NCBI RefSeq assembly: GCF_900111095.1
Contig: NZ_FOGB01000016.1
Span: 47,632 to 111,631, forward strand
DNA: 64,000 bases
Direction: 5' to 3'
Source: Amphritea atlantica
GTDB lineage: Bacteria > Pseudomonadota > Gammaproteobacteria > Pseudomonadales > Balneatricaceae
Under the pieces are notes generated by a model. That model saw nothing but the letters and a program-made list of their open reading frames with translations. It did no database searches and was not told where the DNA came from. Shown in pieces: positions 48,305 to 57,155 of this stretch (its first letter is position 1; the number at the start of each line of letters is the position of its first letter). Both the position numbers and the translations under genes were made by a program.

Positions 48305-48484
48305 CTACTCATTACTCATCAGTAACTCATGCCCTACTACTTCATCGATGACTGCATAGGGGATGCGGTACTCCTTCTCCTCATATTTAACCAGGGCGTA
48401 GTCATAACACATTTTCAGAATAATACAGTTGGCCACCTGACCATCCTTCACCACACGAATAATATTGCGATTATGAAGCAGCAT
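48305..48484 (-). CDS. Small protein of unknown function (59 aa)
   Basis: 59 residues from the ATG at 48484, which has AAAGG 8 bases upstream; an ATG at 48520 would add 12 residues but has no ribosome site and lies inside a 15-base palindrome. The sequence alternates beta-like segments (RNIIRVV, VANCIILKMCYDYALVKYEE, KEYRIPYAVIDEVVGHELL), suggesting a small beta-rich soluble fold. I do not recognise the family. It is alone between the cyclase and the DUF1329 operon. Confidence 0.55.
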   Translation of the reverse strand: MLLHNRNIIRVVKDGQVANCIILKMCYDYALVKYEEKEYRIPYAVIDEVVGHELLMSNE

Positions 48485-48510
48485 CTCTAAACCCTTTAAC
48501 ATCTTAATAA

Positions 48511-48525
48511 GTAGAATCATTCTAC
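48511..48525. promoter_or_regulatory. 15-bp palindrome before the small unknown gene
   Basis: GTAGAAT-C-ATTCTAC is a perfect inverted repeat about 27 bases before the chosen start, an operator-like position. Confidence 0.45.
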
Positions 48526-48687
48526 CACTATAGATATTGCAGACATATCCGCTACAGACGAAAGAGTGGCGTAGCCGCTATTGGCAGATGCACTGAAGAA
48601 GAATCGGCAGACCCGGTTAGAAAAAGACCATCCCTGGCCAAAAGAGTGCTAAACCACAACAGCATGGAGGGGTCATGCTGATGATAG

Positions 48688-48733
48688 GCGGGATATCTCC
48701 GATACCCCGCTGATGCGACACGACGTTGTCGTG
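48688..48733 (-). terminator. Hairpins after the DUF1329 gene
   Basis: CACGAC-GTT-GTCGTG (48719-48733) and GCGGGATATC-TCC-GATACCCCGC (48688-48710, one G-U on the minus strand) lie directly after the operon's last stop codon. There is no T run, so termination is likely but not certain. Confidence 0.5.
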
Positions 48734-48737
48734 ACGA

Positions 48738-50048
48738 TTACCTACCGGAGGCCCGCAGATTTTGTACCGTCATCTTACTCTCCGGTGTCAGTTCAGGATC
48801 GATAATTCCTTTGAACTGACCCGTAGTACAGTGCTGCGCCTGCATGTCGATCATGGTAAAGGAGTCATCAATTGAAACACCACTGCCCTTGTTCTGCGGC
48901 AGGTGATGATCAGGATGCGCCTGACCAATACTGAAGCTCTTCCAGATTGCACCATTTCTGTCGTACGTTACTGTACGGGGAATAGTGAATGTCTGTGCAT
49001 CAATGAAATGCTGACGTTTACTGATCGGATGGTTTGGATCAAGCGGCTCACCTTCAAGTTGATACACCTTACGCAGCTGATAGGTAACGTTCGGGAAACA
49101 GTTACCCTTGCCACCGTATGAGATCATCTGATAACCGTCTTCATCCTTAGGAATCTCGGTATCCAATGGCATATCATTGTGGTTATACATCGGCAGCAAC
49201 ATGTTGCGGGTGCCTTTGTAGGTCCATTTCATATCGGAAATACGTCCGTTATACCCTTCAAAGTCTTCGATCATAATATCCGAGCCCAGAAATGCATCGG
49301 TAACCTGACCAGAAGACAAACGACGTACGCGACGCTGGAAACCCAGATACAGATAGGCGTTGTCCCGCTTAAGATCATCCTCAAACCGCTGAATCAGCAA
49401 CTGAGTGTTCTTCACATCAAAGGGTTCCAGTACCTCCAGATAGGTGGCGCGGAACAGATTTGAAGGGTTTGGCGTAATGGCCGGAACCGGGGCCTGCTGA
49501 GTACGATGAGTAAAGTTCAGAAAGTTAAAATTGAACTTCAGTGTTCGCTCAGCCTTGCCGCTGTTCATATCTTTGAAGGTCCAGTAAAACGGCCAGATCG
49601 CAGCAGAATCACCCCAGTTGTAACCATATTTGAAGTTCCACGCCAGCTTTTCACCCGCACGCGGATCATCCATGGAGGGTTCCTGAGGGAAGGGACGGCC
49701 CGCTACCGAGCCGCTGATCTCACCGACCTTATCGCCCAGTTTGACATCGTTCATATACTTACGGGTCGCGTCAACATAGCTCTTATTGAGATCGAAAGAG
49801 GTGGTTTCACCCACTTTTATCTCGGTATCACCGGCTTTAATAAAATCATACATCGCCGGATCGATAATCTCTTTAAACTGATCAACATTTGCCTGGTTGA
49901 TGGTCATCCCGGCACTTAAGCCCTGATAGGTTGGGACACCATTTTTATACGGATAAAATGCATTCTGTACATCCTGCTCAGTGGCAGCCATTGCTGACGC
50001 AGATACAATCGTCGTCAACGCCAGAGAGATAAAGGTTTTCTTAAACAT
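48738..50048 (-). CDS. DUF1329 periplasmic protein (LolA/LolB-like fold predicted)
   Basis: 436 residues with a signal peptide (FKKTFISLALTTIVSASAMA, cleavage near residue 22). The mature protein is rich in Trp, Tyr and beta-like alternation (YGYNWGDSAAIWPFYWTFKD near 145) with no membrane helix. DUF1329 proteins have a half-barrel fold resembling LolA/LolB lipoprotein carriers, so binding of a hydrophobic cargo in the periplasm is a reasonable inference. Last gene of a four-gene operon, 30 bases after the DUF1302 gene. Confidence 0.82.
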   Translation of the reverse strand: MFKKTFISLALTTIVSASAMAATEQDVQNAFYPYKNGVPTYQGLSAGMTINQANVDQFKEIIDPAMYDFIKAGDTEIKVGETTSFDLNKSYVDATRKYMNDVKLGDKVGEISGSVAGRPFPQEPSMDDPRAGEKLAWNFKYGYNWGDSAAIWPFYWTFKDMNSGKAERTLKFNFNFLNFTHRTQQAPVPAITPNPSNLFRATYLEVLEPFDVKNTQLLIQRFEDDLKRDNAYLYLGFQRRVRRLSSGQVTDAFLGSDIMIEDFEGYNGRISDMKWTYKGTRNMLLPMYNHNDMPLDTEIPKDEDGYQMISYGGKGNCFPNVTYQLRKVYQLEGEPLDPNHPISKRQHFIDAQTFTIPRTVTYDRNGAIWKSFSIGQAHPDHHLPQNKGSGVSIDDSFTMIDMQAQHCTTGQFKGIIDPELTPESKMTVQNLRASGR

Positions 50049-50078
50049 AATGGTTTACCTTCTTATCGTTATATTTAT

Positions 50079-51695
50079 TTAGAAGCTGTAACGCACGGAC
50101 AGCTGGAATTCGTCTTCCTGATTGGCTACACCGATCGGGCCGTTCAGGAATCGCGCCAAAGGCTCGGTCTGACCGCCTGCAGGTGCACCGCCGGCCACAG
50201 ACCATGGGAAGGTTTTCTTGCCGCCCTCTTTAATATTGAAAGCCGCATTAACCTTCCAGTGGTCATTGATCAGATAGTCAATGCTGGGAGCGACTGCGGT
50301 GGCTTCTGCTGCAAAATCATGGGCAATAATAATTTGCGGGCTGAGACGGTTATTCATATAAAAGCCTTTGAATAACAGTGTTGCGATCCAGTTATCCTTC
50401 TTGTTGGGCATATCTCTTTCGTGATCAAGAATATGTTCACCAAACAGCTGAGTGGATAACAGGAAGGCACTATTGGTGCCAAGCTCAGGAATAATGATGT
50501 TTTTGTCAAAGCCGATTACATAACGAAGCATATCGGTCTTCTTATAACCATCGGTATCACGGGCTAACTCTTCACCCTCGGTATAGGCCGTCTCCAGACG
50601 CCAGACAGCATCCTGATCCATCGAGTAGTAATCGATTGAGCCGCCCAGAAGATTGACCTCTGGGAAATGGATATCGAACAACCCGAAATTACTACCCGGT
50701 CCGCCCAACGCATGGATAGAAGGCAGCTGTTGACGATAGTGCAGTGCATTCAGTGAGAAGGTGGTATCACCATAAACGCCTTCCCACTTGGCACCAAACT
50801 GGGTATTTCTCAGTGACCACTCATAATCAACCACATCATTAATGACGTAGGGGCCACCACCGTTAATGCGTGACGCAAAGAAACAGCCGCCATCAAGAAT
50901 TGCATAGGGCTGACCACAGGTACCCAGATTACTGGGACGGAACTTATCAATATTCCACACCAGGGAGAAGTTGGAATCATCAAATACCTTATTTGGACCC
51001 ATGCGCCACTCTGCGGTGAGCATCCACTGAGGTATACGAATATCTTCCAGCTCGTCGTAGATATTATGCCGGGAGTAATCCACCGGGTTGATCACATCCA
51101 GCACGCGGAACAGGTCGGTTTTACCCCAGACGACCTGTTGCTTACCAAAACTGAGATTCAGAACAGTACCGCTGTCCAGCTGTTTATCGGCGCTGATATA
51201 GAGTTCGCGGATAAAGTCCAGCTGATCATTAAAATCGGGATAACGGACATCATTTTCAGACTGATCCATATAACCATCAAGGTTGTTACACAGCTGAGGA
51301 TCATTCTCACATGGCAGTGGTGTTCCGGGTGCCAGAATCGCTGTCGAGATGTCCTGACCATGCCAGTTTTCACCCAGATAGTTTGCCTGTGCATCTTTGC
51401 CGTACTCGTCACTGTTAAGATCGTAAACACCATCATAGGTGGCCCGCAACGTACCGTTAATTGAGACGTTATCCCAACCATCGGTTTCCAGCTGTTTGGA
51501 AAACTCTGCCTGGGCTGTATTACGGAACTTAGATAAACCAACACCATCACGCACGTAGGTGGCATTTTCGACGAAACCTGCCCACTCAGTATCGGCCGCA
51601 ACCGCAGCGGTGCTTAGTCCCAGTGACATGGCAGTGACTCCCATAGCCACACCGGCAGCCACCTTATTCATCGTCATTATTATTGTTTTCGACAT
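50079..51695 (-). CDS. DUF1302 predicted outer-membrane beta-barrel protein
   Basis: 538 residues. A signal peptide ends near AAVAA-DTEW (residue 34). The body shows alternating polar/hydrophobic strands with many aromatic girdle residues, and the protein ends EFQLSVRYSF, a terminal Phe with alternating hydrophobics that is the usual BAM recognition signal of outer-membrane barrels. DUF1302 genes regularly neighbour DUF1329 and RND genes in hydrocarbon- and steroid-using proteobacteria. Barrel topology is inferred, not shown. Confidence 0.82.
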   Translation of the reverse strand: MSKTIIMTMNKVAAGVAMGVTAMSLGLSTAAVAADTEWAGFVENATYVRDGVGLSKFRNTAQAEFSKQLETDGWDNVSINGTLRATYDGVYDLNSDEYGKDAQANYLGENWHGQDISTAILAPGTPLPCENDPQLCNNLDGYMDQSENDVRYPDFNDQLDFIRELYISADKQLDSGTVLNLSFGKQQVVWGKTDLFRVLDVINPVDYSRHNIYDELEDIRIPQWMLTAEWRMGPNKVFDDSNFSLVWNIDKFRPSNLGTCGQPYAILDGGCFFASRINGGGPYVINDVVDYEWSLRNTQFGAKWEGVYGDTTFSLNALHYRQQLPSIHALGGPGSNFGLFDIHFPEVNLLGGSIDYYSMDQDAVWRLETAYTEGEELARDTDGYKKTDMLRYVIGFDKNIIIPELGTNSAFLLSTQLFGEHILDHERDMPNKKDNWIATLLFKGFYMNNRLSPQIIIAHDFAAEATAVAPSIDYLINDHWKVNAAFNIKEGGKKTFPWSVAGGAPAGGQTEPLARFLNGPIGVANQEDEFQLSVRYSF

Positions 51696-51722
51696 GTTTA
51701 ACCCCTTTCAGGTTTTTGGTTT

Positions 51723-54167
51723 TTAACAAACGGGTGTCGTAGCGCTTTTGGGTGAACGATCATCACCCAGCGCATCCGCGTGGATCACACCATCCTCATC
51801 TTCATAGGCGGCACAAATAAATTTAGGTTTGAACACCAGCACCCAGGCAGGTACCAGCAACATTGCCGCAGCACCGTTGAGAATAACCATCACGCTCAGC
51901 AGTAGTGCAGCATCGGACTGGAAGCGCAGATCAGATAGCACCACCCACATGACAATGCCAGCGATCAGAGTGATAGCGGTGAAACTCACCGCCAGGCCCG
52001 TAGTCCGGATCGCGGTACGTACCGCAGCACTCAGGTTATGCTGCAACACCATCTCAGAGCGGATGCGGTCCATCATGTAGATGGAATAGTCAATCCCAAC
52101 CCCGACGCCGACCGCGATGATCGGCACGGTGTTGATATTGATCCCCATCCCGGTGATGCCCATATAGGCGTAGGTCAGCGTGGTGGCGAACATCATCGCC
52201 ATGAACATCATCATGCCAGCCTGCAGCGAGGTGTAGAAAAACATCACCATGGCGAAGATCAGCAGGAACACCAGCGGCAGCACCCAGAGATTGGTCTCAT
52301 AGGCGGCTTCATTCATCGCCGCAGTGACCCCAATAGTGCCCCCCGCCAGACGGATCTTCAGTCCCTCGACCTTGCCTTCATTGGCATCGATCCACTGCTT
52401 GGCGGTGTAGATTGCCCGGCGAATAGTCTCGCCCTGATGGTCTTTGTAATAGAACACCAGATTGGCGACCCGCTCATCGGTATCGACAAACTCATTCAGT
52501 GCCCCGGGGATCGGGCTGGACATCATGTAGGTAAACATCAGCCCCCCCACATACTGAGCATCATCGGGGATCTGCATCCAGCGCGGATCATCGTTGTGCA
52601 GTAGACGATTCACCTGTTTAACAAGATCGGGAATCCCTTTGGCACCACCGACGCCGGGGTCCATCAGCATATGACGTTCAAGGTCTGCCAGCGCTTTCAA
52701 TACTTCCGGCCGTTTGATGCCGCCTTTCTCACTGGTTTCAGCGACGATATAGAGCTCTTCCGAGCCTGGGAAACTGTCATTAATAGCACCGGAAGAGACG
52801 TTATAGTCGTGATCCTGATAGAGAATCGGTGAGCCTGGCTCCGATTCACCAATCACCACTTTCGATGAGGCATACCAGCCTCCCACCAATAGCAGCGCAC
52901 CGATCAGCAATGCATTCTTAGCCGCCTTACGGGTACTGATCAGGTCCGCGCAGACATAACCCACATTACGAAATACATTGTGTTTTACGGCATAGTTTTT
53001 TGGTTTCGGCAACACCGACAGCAACATCGGCACCGCCAGCAATACGGTAATGATGATCGACAGAGCCCACAGCGAGGCATAATGCGCCAGCTTTGTGTTC
53101 AGCGGGATGGAACCGATGGCGATCAACAACAAACCGATCGCATCAGACACCACCCCAAGACTGCCAGGACGGAACAGACTTTCGAAGGTCTGCTTAGCGG
53201 CTTTGTGATGGTCCGCATGGTCATTCAGTTCCAGATAGTAACGTTCAACAATCTGGATACCGTGAGACATCGCCCGGGCAGAAATAAGGAAAGGGATCAC
53301 CAGCCCCAATGGATCGAGGTTGTAGCCAAACAGGGAGATAATCCCCAGCCCCCAGATAGTTGATACCACCACTGCGGCCAGCGGGATCAACACGCCATAG
53401 GCTTTACGGAAATAGAACACCAGCAGCGCAATCATAATCAGCGCGGTAAACATAAAGATCTGGATAATCTGTCCCAGATACTGATAGGCCCAGCCCACCA
53501 GCATTGGCTGCCCGGTCACATGAATGCTGAAACCCTCTGCGCCCTCATCGGCACGCATCTGCTGAATCGCATCAAAGGTTTTAACGTAATCCAGCTGACC
53601 CTCGTTAAGCTGCGCTTTCACCAGCGCCATCTTCATATCCGGACTGACCAGAGGGCCATAGACACGGGGGTTGGCGACAATGTCCTGACGCAACGTTTCC
53701 AGCTCAGCCGCACTCAATTCGCCACCCTGCGGATCATAATAGGATTCAGAATTCACGTTGCCCTCAGGCGTCATCCATACTTTGCGGGAGTTGCGATGGG
53801 TGATACTGGCCACCAGGTTGTGGTTAACCCCCGGCAGGTTATCCACCGCCTGAGTGATACGGTGAATCCGCGCCAGCGCTTCATTACTGAAGATATCGCC
53901 GTTTTCAACCTCAACCCCGACGATCACCACATTGGCACCGCCAAAGGACTCCTTAATCTCGTTATGCAACACGATATAGGGGTGTTCCTGAGGCAACAGA
54001 TCGGCAAAATCAGAATACATTTTTACGCCGGGAATCTGGCTGGCAAAGAACAGAGTAACTACCAGAATCAGCCCCAGCACAATTTTAGGGCTATTGAAAA
54101 TCCGCTCATCCAGATTGTGTAGCAGATGAGTAATCTTATGGGATTGTGCAGATGCTTTATCAGACAT
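51723..54167 (-). CDS. RND/MMPL-family inner-membrane transporter
   Basis: 814 residues. Two repeats, each with one helix, a large periplasmic domain and five helices: helix 1 near 30-48 (KIVLGLILVVTLFFA), a bundle near 235-400, a seventh helix near 418-435 and a final bundle near 630-785. SDFADLLPQEHPY and VGVGVGIDYSIYMMDRIRSE are COG1033 signatures of proton-driven lipid or hydrophobe exporters such as HpnN and MmpL. No periplasmic adaptor or TolC gene is nearby; the DUF1302 and DUF1329 proteins may fill those roles. Confidence 0.9.
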   Translation of the reverse strand: MSDKASAQSHKITHLLHNLDERIFNSPKIVLGLILVVTLFFASQIPGVKMYSDFADLLPQEHPYIVLHNEIKESFGGANVVIVGVEVENGDIFSNEALARIHRITQAVDNLPGVNHNLVASITHRNSRKVWMTPEGNVNSESYYDPQGGELSAAELETLRQDIVANPRVYGPLVSPDMKMALVKAQLNEGQLDYVKTFDAIQQMRADEGAEGFSIHVTGQPMLVGWAYQYLGQIIQIFMFTALIMIALLVFYFRKAYGVLIPLAAVVVSTIWGLGIISLFGYNLDPLGLVIPFLISARAMSHGIQIVERYYLELNDHADHHKAAKQTFESLFRPGSLGVVSDAIGLLLIAIGSIPLNTKLAHYASLWALSIIITVLLAVPMLLSVLPKPKNYAVKHNVFRNVGYVCADLISTRKAAKNALLIGALLLVGGWYASSKVVIGESEPGSPILYQDHDYNVSSGAINDSFPGSEELYIVAETSEKGGIKRPEVLKALADLERHMLMDPGVGGAKGIPDLVKQVNRLLHNDDPRWMQIPDDAQYVGGLMFTYMMSSPIPGALNEFVDTDERVANLVFYYKDHQGETIRRAIYTAKQWIDANEGKVEGLKIRLAGGTIGVTAAMNEAAYETNLWVLPLVFLLIFAMVMFFYTSLQAGMMMFMAMMFATTLTYAYMGITGMGININTVPIIAVGVGVGIDYSIYMMDRIRSEMVLQHNLSAAVRTAIRTTGLAVSFTAITLIAGIVMWVVLSDLRFQSDAALLLSVMVILNGAAAMLLVPAWVLVFKPKFICAAYEDEDGVIHADALGDDRSPKSATTPVC

Positions 54168-54216
54168 ATCCGTAGTTCCAGAAATTATTATTATTTAAAT
54201 CCGCCTGCAGAAAGGC

Positions 54217-55173
54217 TCAGATATCGACCGTAAAGAGGGCTCCCCAGCCGCCGGATACCAGCAGGCGTTTGTCATCCAGTAACTTGCCGTCCCGCAGGTA
54301 GACCGGAATATTGGGGCTATCCAGTTTGCGCCAGCGGTCGTCCTGCCGTTCCAATACCGTGCCGTGGTCTCCAAAGGCGAACAACCGGCCATCCCGGGCG
54401 TAAAAGTTATAGATCGGTGAATCAGTCGGGGTATCCTCAGTCTGCCAGCTCTGGCCAGCATCATCGGTGTATAGAATGGTGCCTCCCAGCCCTGCGACCC
54501 AGCCGGTTGAGGGATCACTGAAATAGCTGGTCATGGGGAAAAACTCGTTGGGGATCGGATCGAGCATCGTCCAGTTTTCACCACCATCCTCAGAGCGGGC
54601 CAGCAGTCCAAACTCCCCGGTGGCAATCAGATTCTGACTATCAAAAAACTGCACCGTAGAGATGGCGGCATCTTCGTTGAGGCTCTGTTCAGTCCAGCTG
54701 GCACCTTTATCATGACTACTGACCAGGGTGCTGAAACTACCGGCAGCCCAGTAACTGTTATCAGGCCCACAGGCCACTGAGGTCAGGCTTTCCTGAGTGG
54801 GGATGTCACTGCTGTGCCAATGCTGTCCCTGGTCTTCACTGATCCACAGCTGATGCTCCATACTCAGGGCGATAAGTGACTGATCGGGACAGAGTTTTAT
54901 ATCGACAAAGTTGGGATTGTTACTCAATTGCTGCCGCTGCCAGTTAAGCTCGCTAGCAGGACTGGTCAGCACCACGCCATCGGAACCGACAACAACCACC
55001 TGATTCTGGCTGACTGCCACACCCAGCAACTGATCGGTGCGATGCACCGCTTTACTCATCTCTGTTTCAACCCCCTCAAGATTCAGGGGAGCCTCGCATC
55101 CTGCGAGAAAAGTTGTCAGAGCAAAAACTAACGTTGATCTGAGCTGCCTGTTATTTGTTATTTTTATAAACAT
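54217..55173 (-). CDS. YCF48/BNR-like beta-propeller lipoprotein
   Basis: 318 residues. An N-terminal lipoprotein signal ends in LAGC (Cys near 26). The rest shows repeated propeller blades with SEDQGQHWHSS, SHDKGASWTEQ, SEDGGENWTM and TDDAGQSWQTE, i.e. Asp-box (SxDxGxxW) repeats as in photosystem II assembly factor YCF48. It is probably an outer-membrane-anchored or periplasmic scaffold. First gene of the transport operon; its promoter is shared with the divergent LysR gene. Confidence 0.85.
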   Translation of the reverse strand: MFIKITNNRQLRSTLVFALTTFLAGCEAPLNLEGVETEMSKAVHRTDQLLGVAVSQNQVVVVGSDGVVLTSPASELNWQRQQLSNNPNFVDIKLCPDQSLIALSMEHQLWISEDQGQHWHSSDIPTQESLTSVACGPDNSYWAAGSFSTLVSSHDKGASWTEQSLNEDAAISTVQFFDSQNLIATGEFGLLARSEDGGENWTMLDPIPNEFFPMTSYFSDPSTGWVAGLGGTILYTDDAGQSWQTEDTPTDSPIYNFYARDGRLFAFGDHGTVLERQDDRWRKLDSPNIPVYLRDGKLLDDKRLLVSGGWGALFTVDI

Positions 55174-55229
55174 GACTTACGCCTGCACTGTTTACTAATG
55201 TTGGGAGAATTCTCACTCCTGACAGACAA

Positions 55230-55297
55230 AATAACGCAGGCAACTCATTACCATCCAATACTATTGATATTCCATCTTAATACTTTTAAGGTATCAA
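55230..55297. promoter_or_regulatory. LysR-type operator and promoter of the transport operon
   Basis: Box 1 AATACTATTGATATT (55257-55271) and box 2 AATACTTTTAAGGTATCAA (55279-55297) start 22 bases apart. Box 2 contains ATAC-N7-GTAT, a T-N11-A LysR motif. On minus, -35 TTGGAT (55258-55253) and -10-like GTTATT (55235-55230) are 17 bases apart, so box 1 overlaps the -35. The same layout recurs before the semialdehyde dehydrogenase gene. Confidence 0.75.
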
Positions 55298-55327
55298 TGA
55301 ATTCAAACCGAAACAGGTGAACGAATA

Positions 55328-56248
55328 ATGGATCTGCGTAAACTCAGATATTTCAAGGTGGTGGCGGATGAGAAACATATCGGCAGAGCGGCCAAAGTAC
55401 TGCATATTTCACAGCCGCCGCTGACCCGACAGATTCAGCAACTCGAGGAAGAATTAGGCGTCACTCTTTTCAGTCGCAACCCTAAAGGGATGGAGCTGAC
55501 CGATGCAGGGGCACTACTGAGGGAGGAGGTGAGAAATATTTTCAGCCTCATAGAGCAGGCGACTGAGCGCACCCAGAAAGCGGGACAGGGACGCCTTGGC
55601 CGTATGGATATCGCTATATTTGGTTCCGGTATCATGGGGGATATCCCCAAGATGCTGCTGTTCTTCAAAGAGCGTTACCCGGAAGTCAATATCGTCCTTC
55701 ATACCATGGGTAAGGGTGAGCAAATTAAGGCACTGAGACAGAAGCGTATCAGCGTAGGTTTTAACCGCTTACTGGCCCCCCTGGCGGATATCAGCTCAGA
55801 GCTGGTATCAATGGAAAAGCTCAGACTGGCGATCAGCACCAAACACCCGATGGCGTCACTGGAACATATACCCTTTGAAAAAATCAGAGAGTTTCCTCTG
55901 GTGATGTACCCAACAGCGGGGCGCCCTAACTTTATCGACAAGACTATCAGGCTCTGCCAACTGGCCGGATTCACCCCCGATATATCCCAGGAGGTCGGTG
56001 ATGCGGTTACCGGAGTCGCCCTGGTTGCCAGTGGCTTTGGCGCCTGTTTGGTGCCCGAATCAGCCACCGTGCTAAGCATTCCCGGCGTAGTCTATAAGCC
56101 GCTGTCTGATACACCGGATGAAGCAGAGGTCGATCTGAGCTGCATCTACAGAAACGATGATGAGTCACCGTTGCTAAAGGCGTTTCTCGAAACCCTGAAG
56201 GAGTTTCGTACCATCAAGGATAACCGCAGCCTGGATGAACTGTGCTAA
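55328..56248 (+). CDS. LysR-family transcriptional regulator (aromatic catabolism)
   Basis: 306 residues. N-terminal winged helix (about 1-60) with MDLRKLRYFKVVADEKHIGR and AAKVLHISQPPLTRQIQQLE, closest in style to the CatR/BenM group. The effector-binding domain is at about 90-295. It lies between the transport operon (divergent) and the meta-cleavage genes (convergent). The operator before both the transport and dehydrogenase-led operons fits control by this protein; a muconate-like or semialdehyde inducer is only a guess. AGGTGA precedes the ATG. Confidence 0.88.
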   Translation: MDLRKLRYFKVVADEKHIGRAAKVLHISQPPLTRQIQQLEEELGVTLFSRNPKGMELTDAGALLREEVRNIFSLIEQATERTQKAGQGRLGRMDIAIFGSGIMGDIPKMLLFFKERYPEVNIVLHTMGKGEQIKALRQKRISVGFNRLLAPLADISSELVSMEKLRLAISTKHPMASLEHIPFEKIREFPLVMYPTAGRPNFIDKTIRLCQLAGFTPDISQEVGDAVTGVALVASGFGACLVPESATVLSIPGVVYKPLSDTPDEAEVDLSCIYRNDDESPLLKAFLETLKEFRTIKDNRSLDELC

Positions 56249-56320
56249 GCGTAGCAGAACAGTGCCCCGAAGCACTCTCCAGAGCTCTGATAGAAAAAAA
56301 TAAAGAGGGCTAGCGCAATG

Positions 56321-56644
56321 CTATTCGGATGGTTCCCGTTTGGCGAGAATATTTTTTGACATTTTACCGATCACCGCAATCTCAAGATCACTTTCAGGAA
56401 AGGTGCGACAGGCAAGCACACAGCCCGCTTCCAGTTCAGCTTCACTCACATGACAGCGACTCATCACCTGACGGCTATACTCGCCGGACAGCACCCTGAC
56501 TTTACATACCCCACAACCACCACCCCGGCAGCCCAGAGGAATCCCTTTTTTGCCCAGCCGCGCCATGCCATGGAGAACTGATTCATTTTCCCGGCAATCA
56601 TAGGCTTCATCCTGTTCTGCCAGGGTTACCCGAAAACTAGCCAT
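56321..56644 (-). CDS. Plant-type 2Fe-2S ferredoxin (XylT/DmpQ-like)
   Basis: 107 residues from ATG 56644; the frame opens eight codons earlier without conserved residues. The cluster ligands are C-x4-C-x2-C in GCRGGGCGVC plus the distant Cys in VLACRTFP. In the toluene and phenol pathways XylT/DmpQ re-reduces the iron of inactivated catechol 2,3-dioxygenase, which fits this cluster. It overlaps the tautomerase gene by 8 bases and is the last gene of its transcript. Confidence 0.85.
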   Translation of the reverse strand: MASFRVTLAEQDEAYDCRENESVLHGMARLGKKGIPLGCRGGGCGVCKVRVLSGEYSRQVMSRCHVSEAELEAGCVLACRTFPESDLEIAVIGKMSKNILAKREPSE

Positions 56645-57062
56645 TGCCCTGCCCCTGTTTGCGGGCATCCACTTCCGCTTTTCTCACAGCACTGGCGGGG
56701 TTTCCGGCAATATACCAGTCCTCCGGCCTGACTAAGCTGCAATAGCCTCTGATCAGTGAGCGATCAATGTTGAGGGTATGACATAGCAGTTGAGTAAACT
56801 GTTCGCCGATTGCCGTTCGCTGCTCCAGAGAACGTCCCTCCAGCACAATGAACTCAAAGAACGCCATTATCTTTTCAGAATCGCTACAAACCTCACCGCC
56901 AACCGCGACATAATCCGGGTTATAGCTGCTTATAAACACCCGCGTCCGTTCAATCGGGCTGTCCAGCACCTCAGCATAGATGGCACTGGCCTGTTGTAAT
57001 ATCTGCCGGGCGGATTCCTGGGTAATCAGTGCTTCGGACAGATGGAATTTTGCGACTGGCAT
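56637..57062 (-). CDS. Tautomerase-superfamily protein (141 aa, Pro-1)
   Basis: 141 residues starting MPVAKFHLSEALITQ, so the mature protein begins with the catalytic Pro of the tautomerase superfamily. At 141 residues it holds two beta-alpha-beta units, like cis-CaaD and MSAD, rather than the 62-residue 4-OT type. RTRVFISSYNPDYVAVGGEV resembles the second-unit loop. The substrate is not known; it may act on a side-product of the meta pathway. Separated from the SDR gene by a hairpin and cotranscribed with the ferredoxin gene. Confidence 0.7.
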   Translation of the reverse strand: MPVAKFHLSEALITQESARQILQQASAIYAEVLDSPIERTRVFISSYNPDYVAVGGEVCSDSEKIMAFFEFIVLEGRSLEQRTAIGEQFTQLLCHTLNIDRSLIRGYCSLVRPEDWYIAGNPASAVRKAEVDARKQGQGNG

Positions 57063-57117
57063 CGTTTAGCATCCTGTTATTGTTATCACTGCTTATGCGC
57101 CTGTTGTTTTAATAATA

Positions 57118-57145
57118 GAAGAACTCCGTGAATCCAGAGTTCTTC
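57118..57145 (-). terminator. Hairpin between SDR and tautomerase genes
   Basis: GAAGAACTC and GAGTTCTTC form a 9-bp stem with a 10-base loop just after the SDR stop. There is only a weak T-rich stretch after it, so partial read-through into the tautomerase and ferredoxin genes is likely. Confidence 0.5.
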
Positions 57146-57155
57146 GCTATATTTT

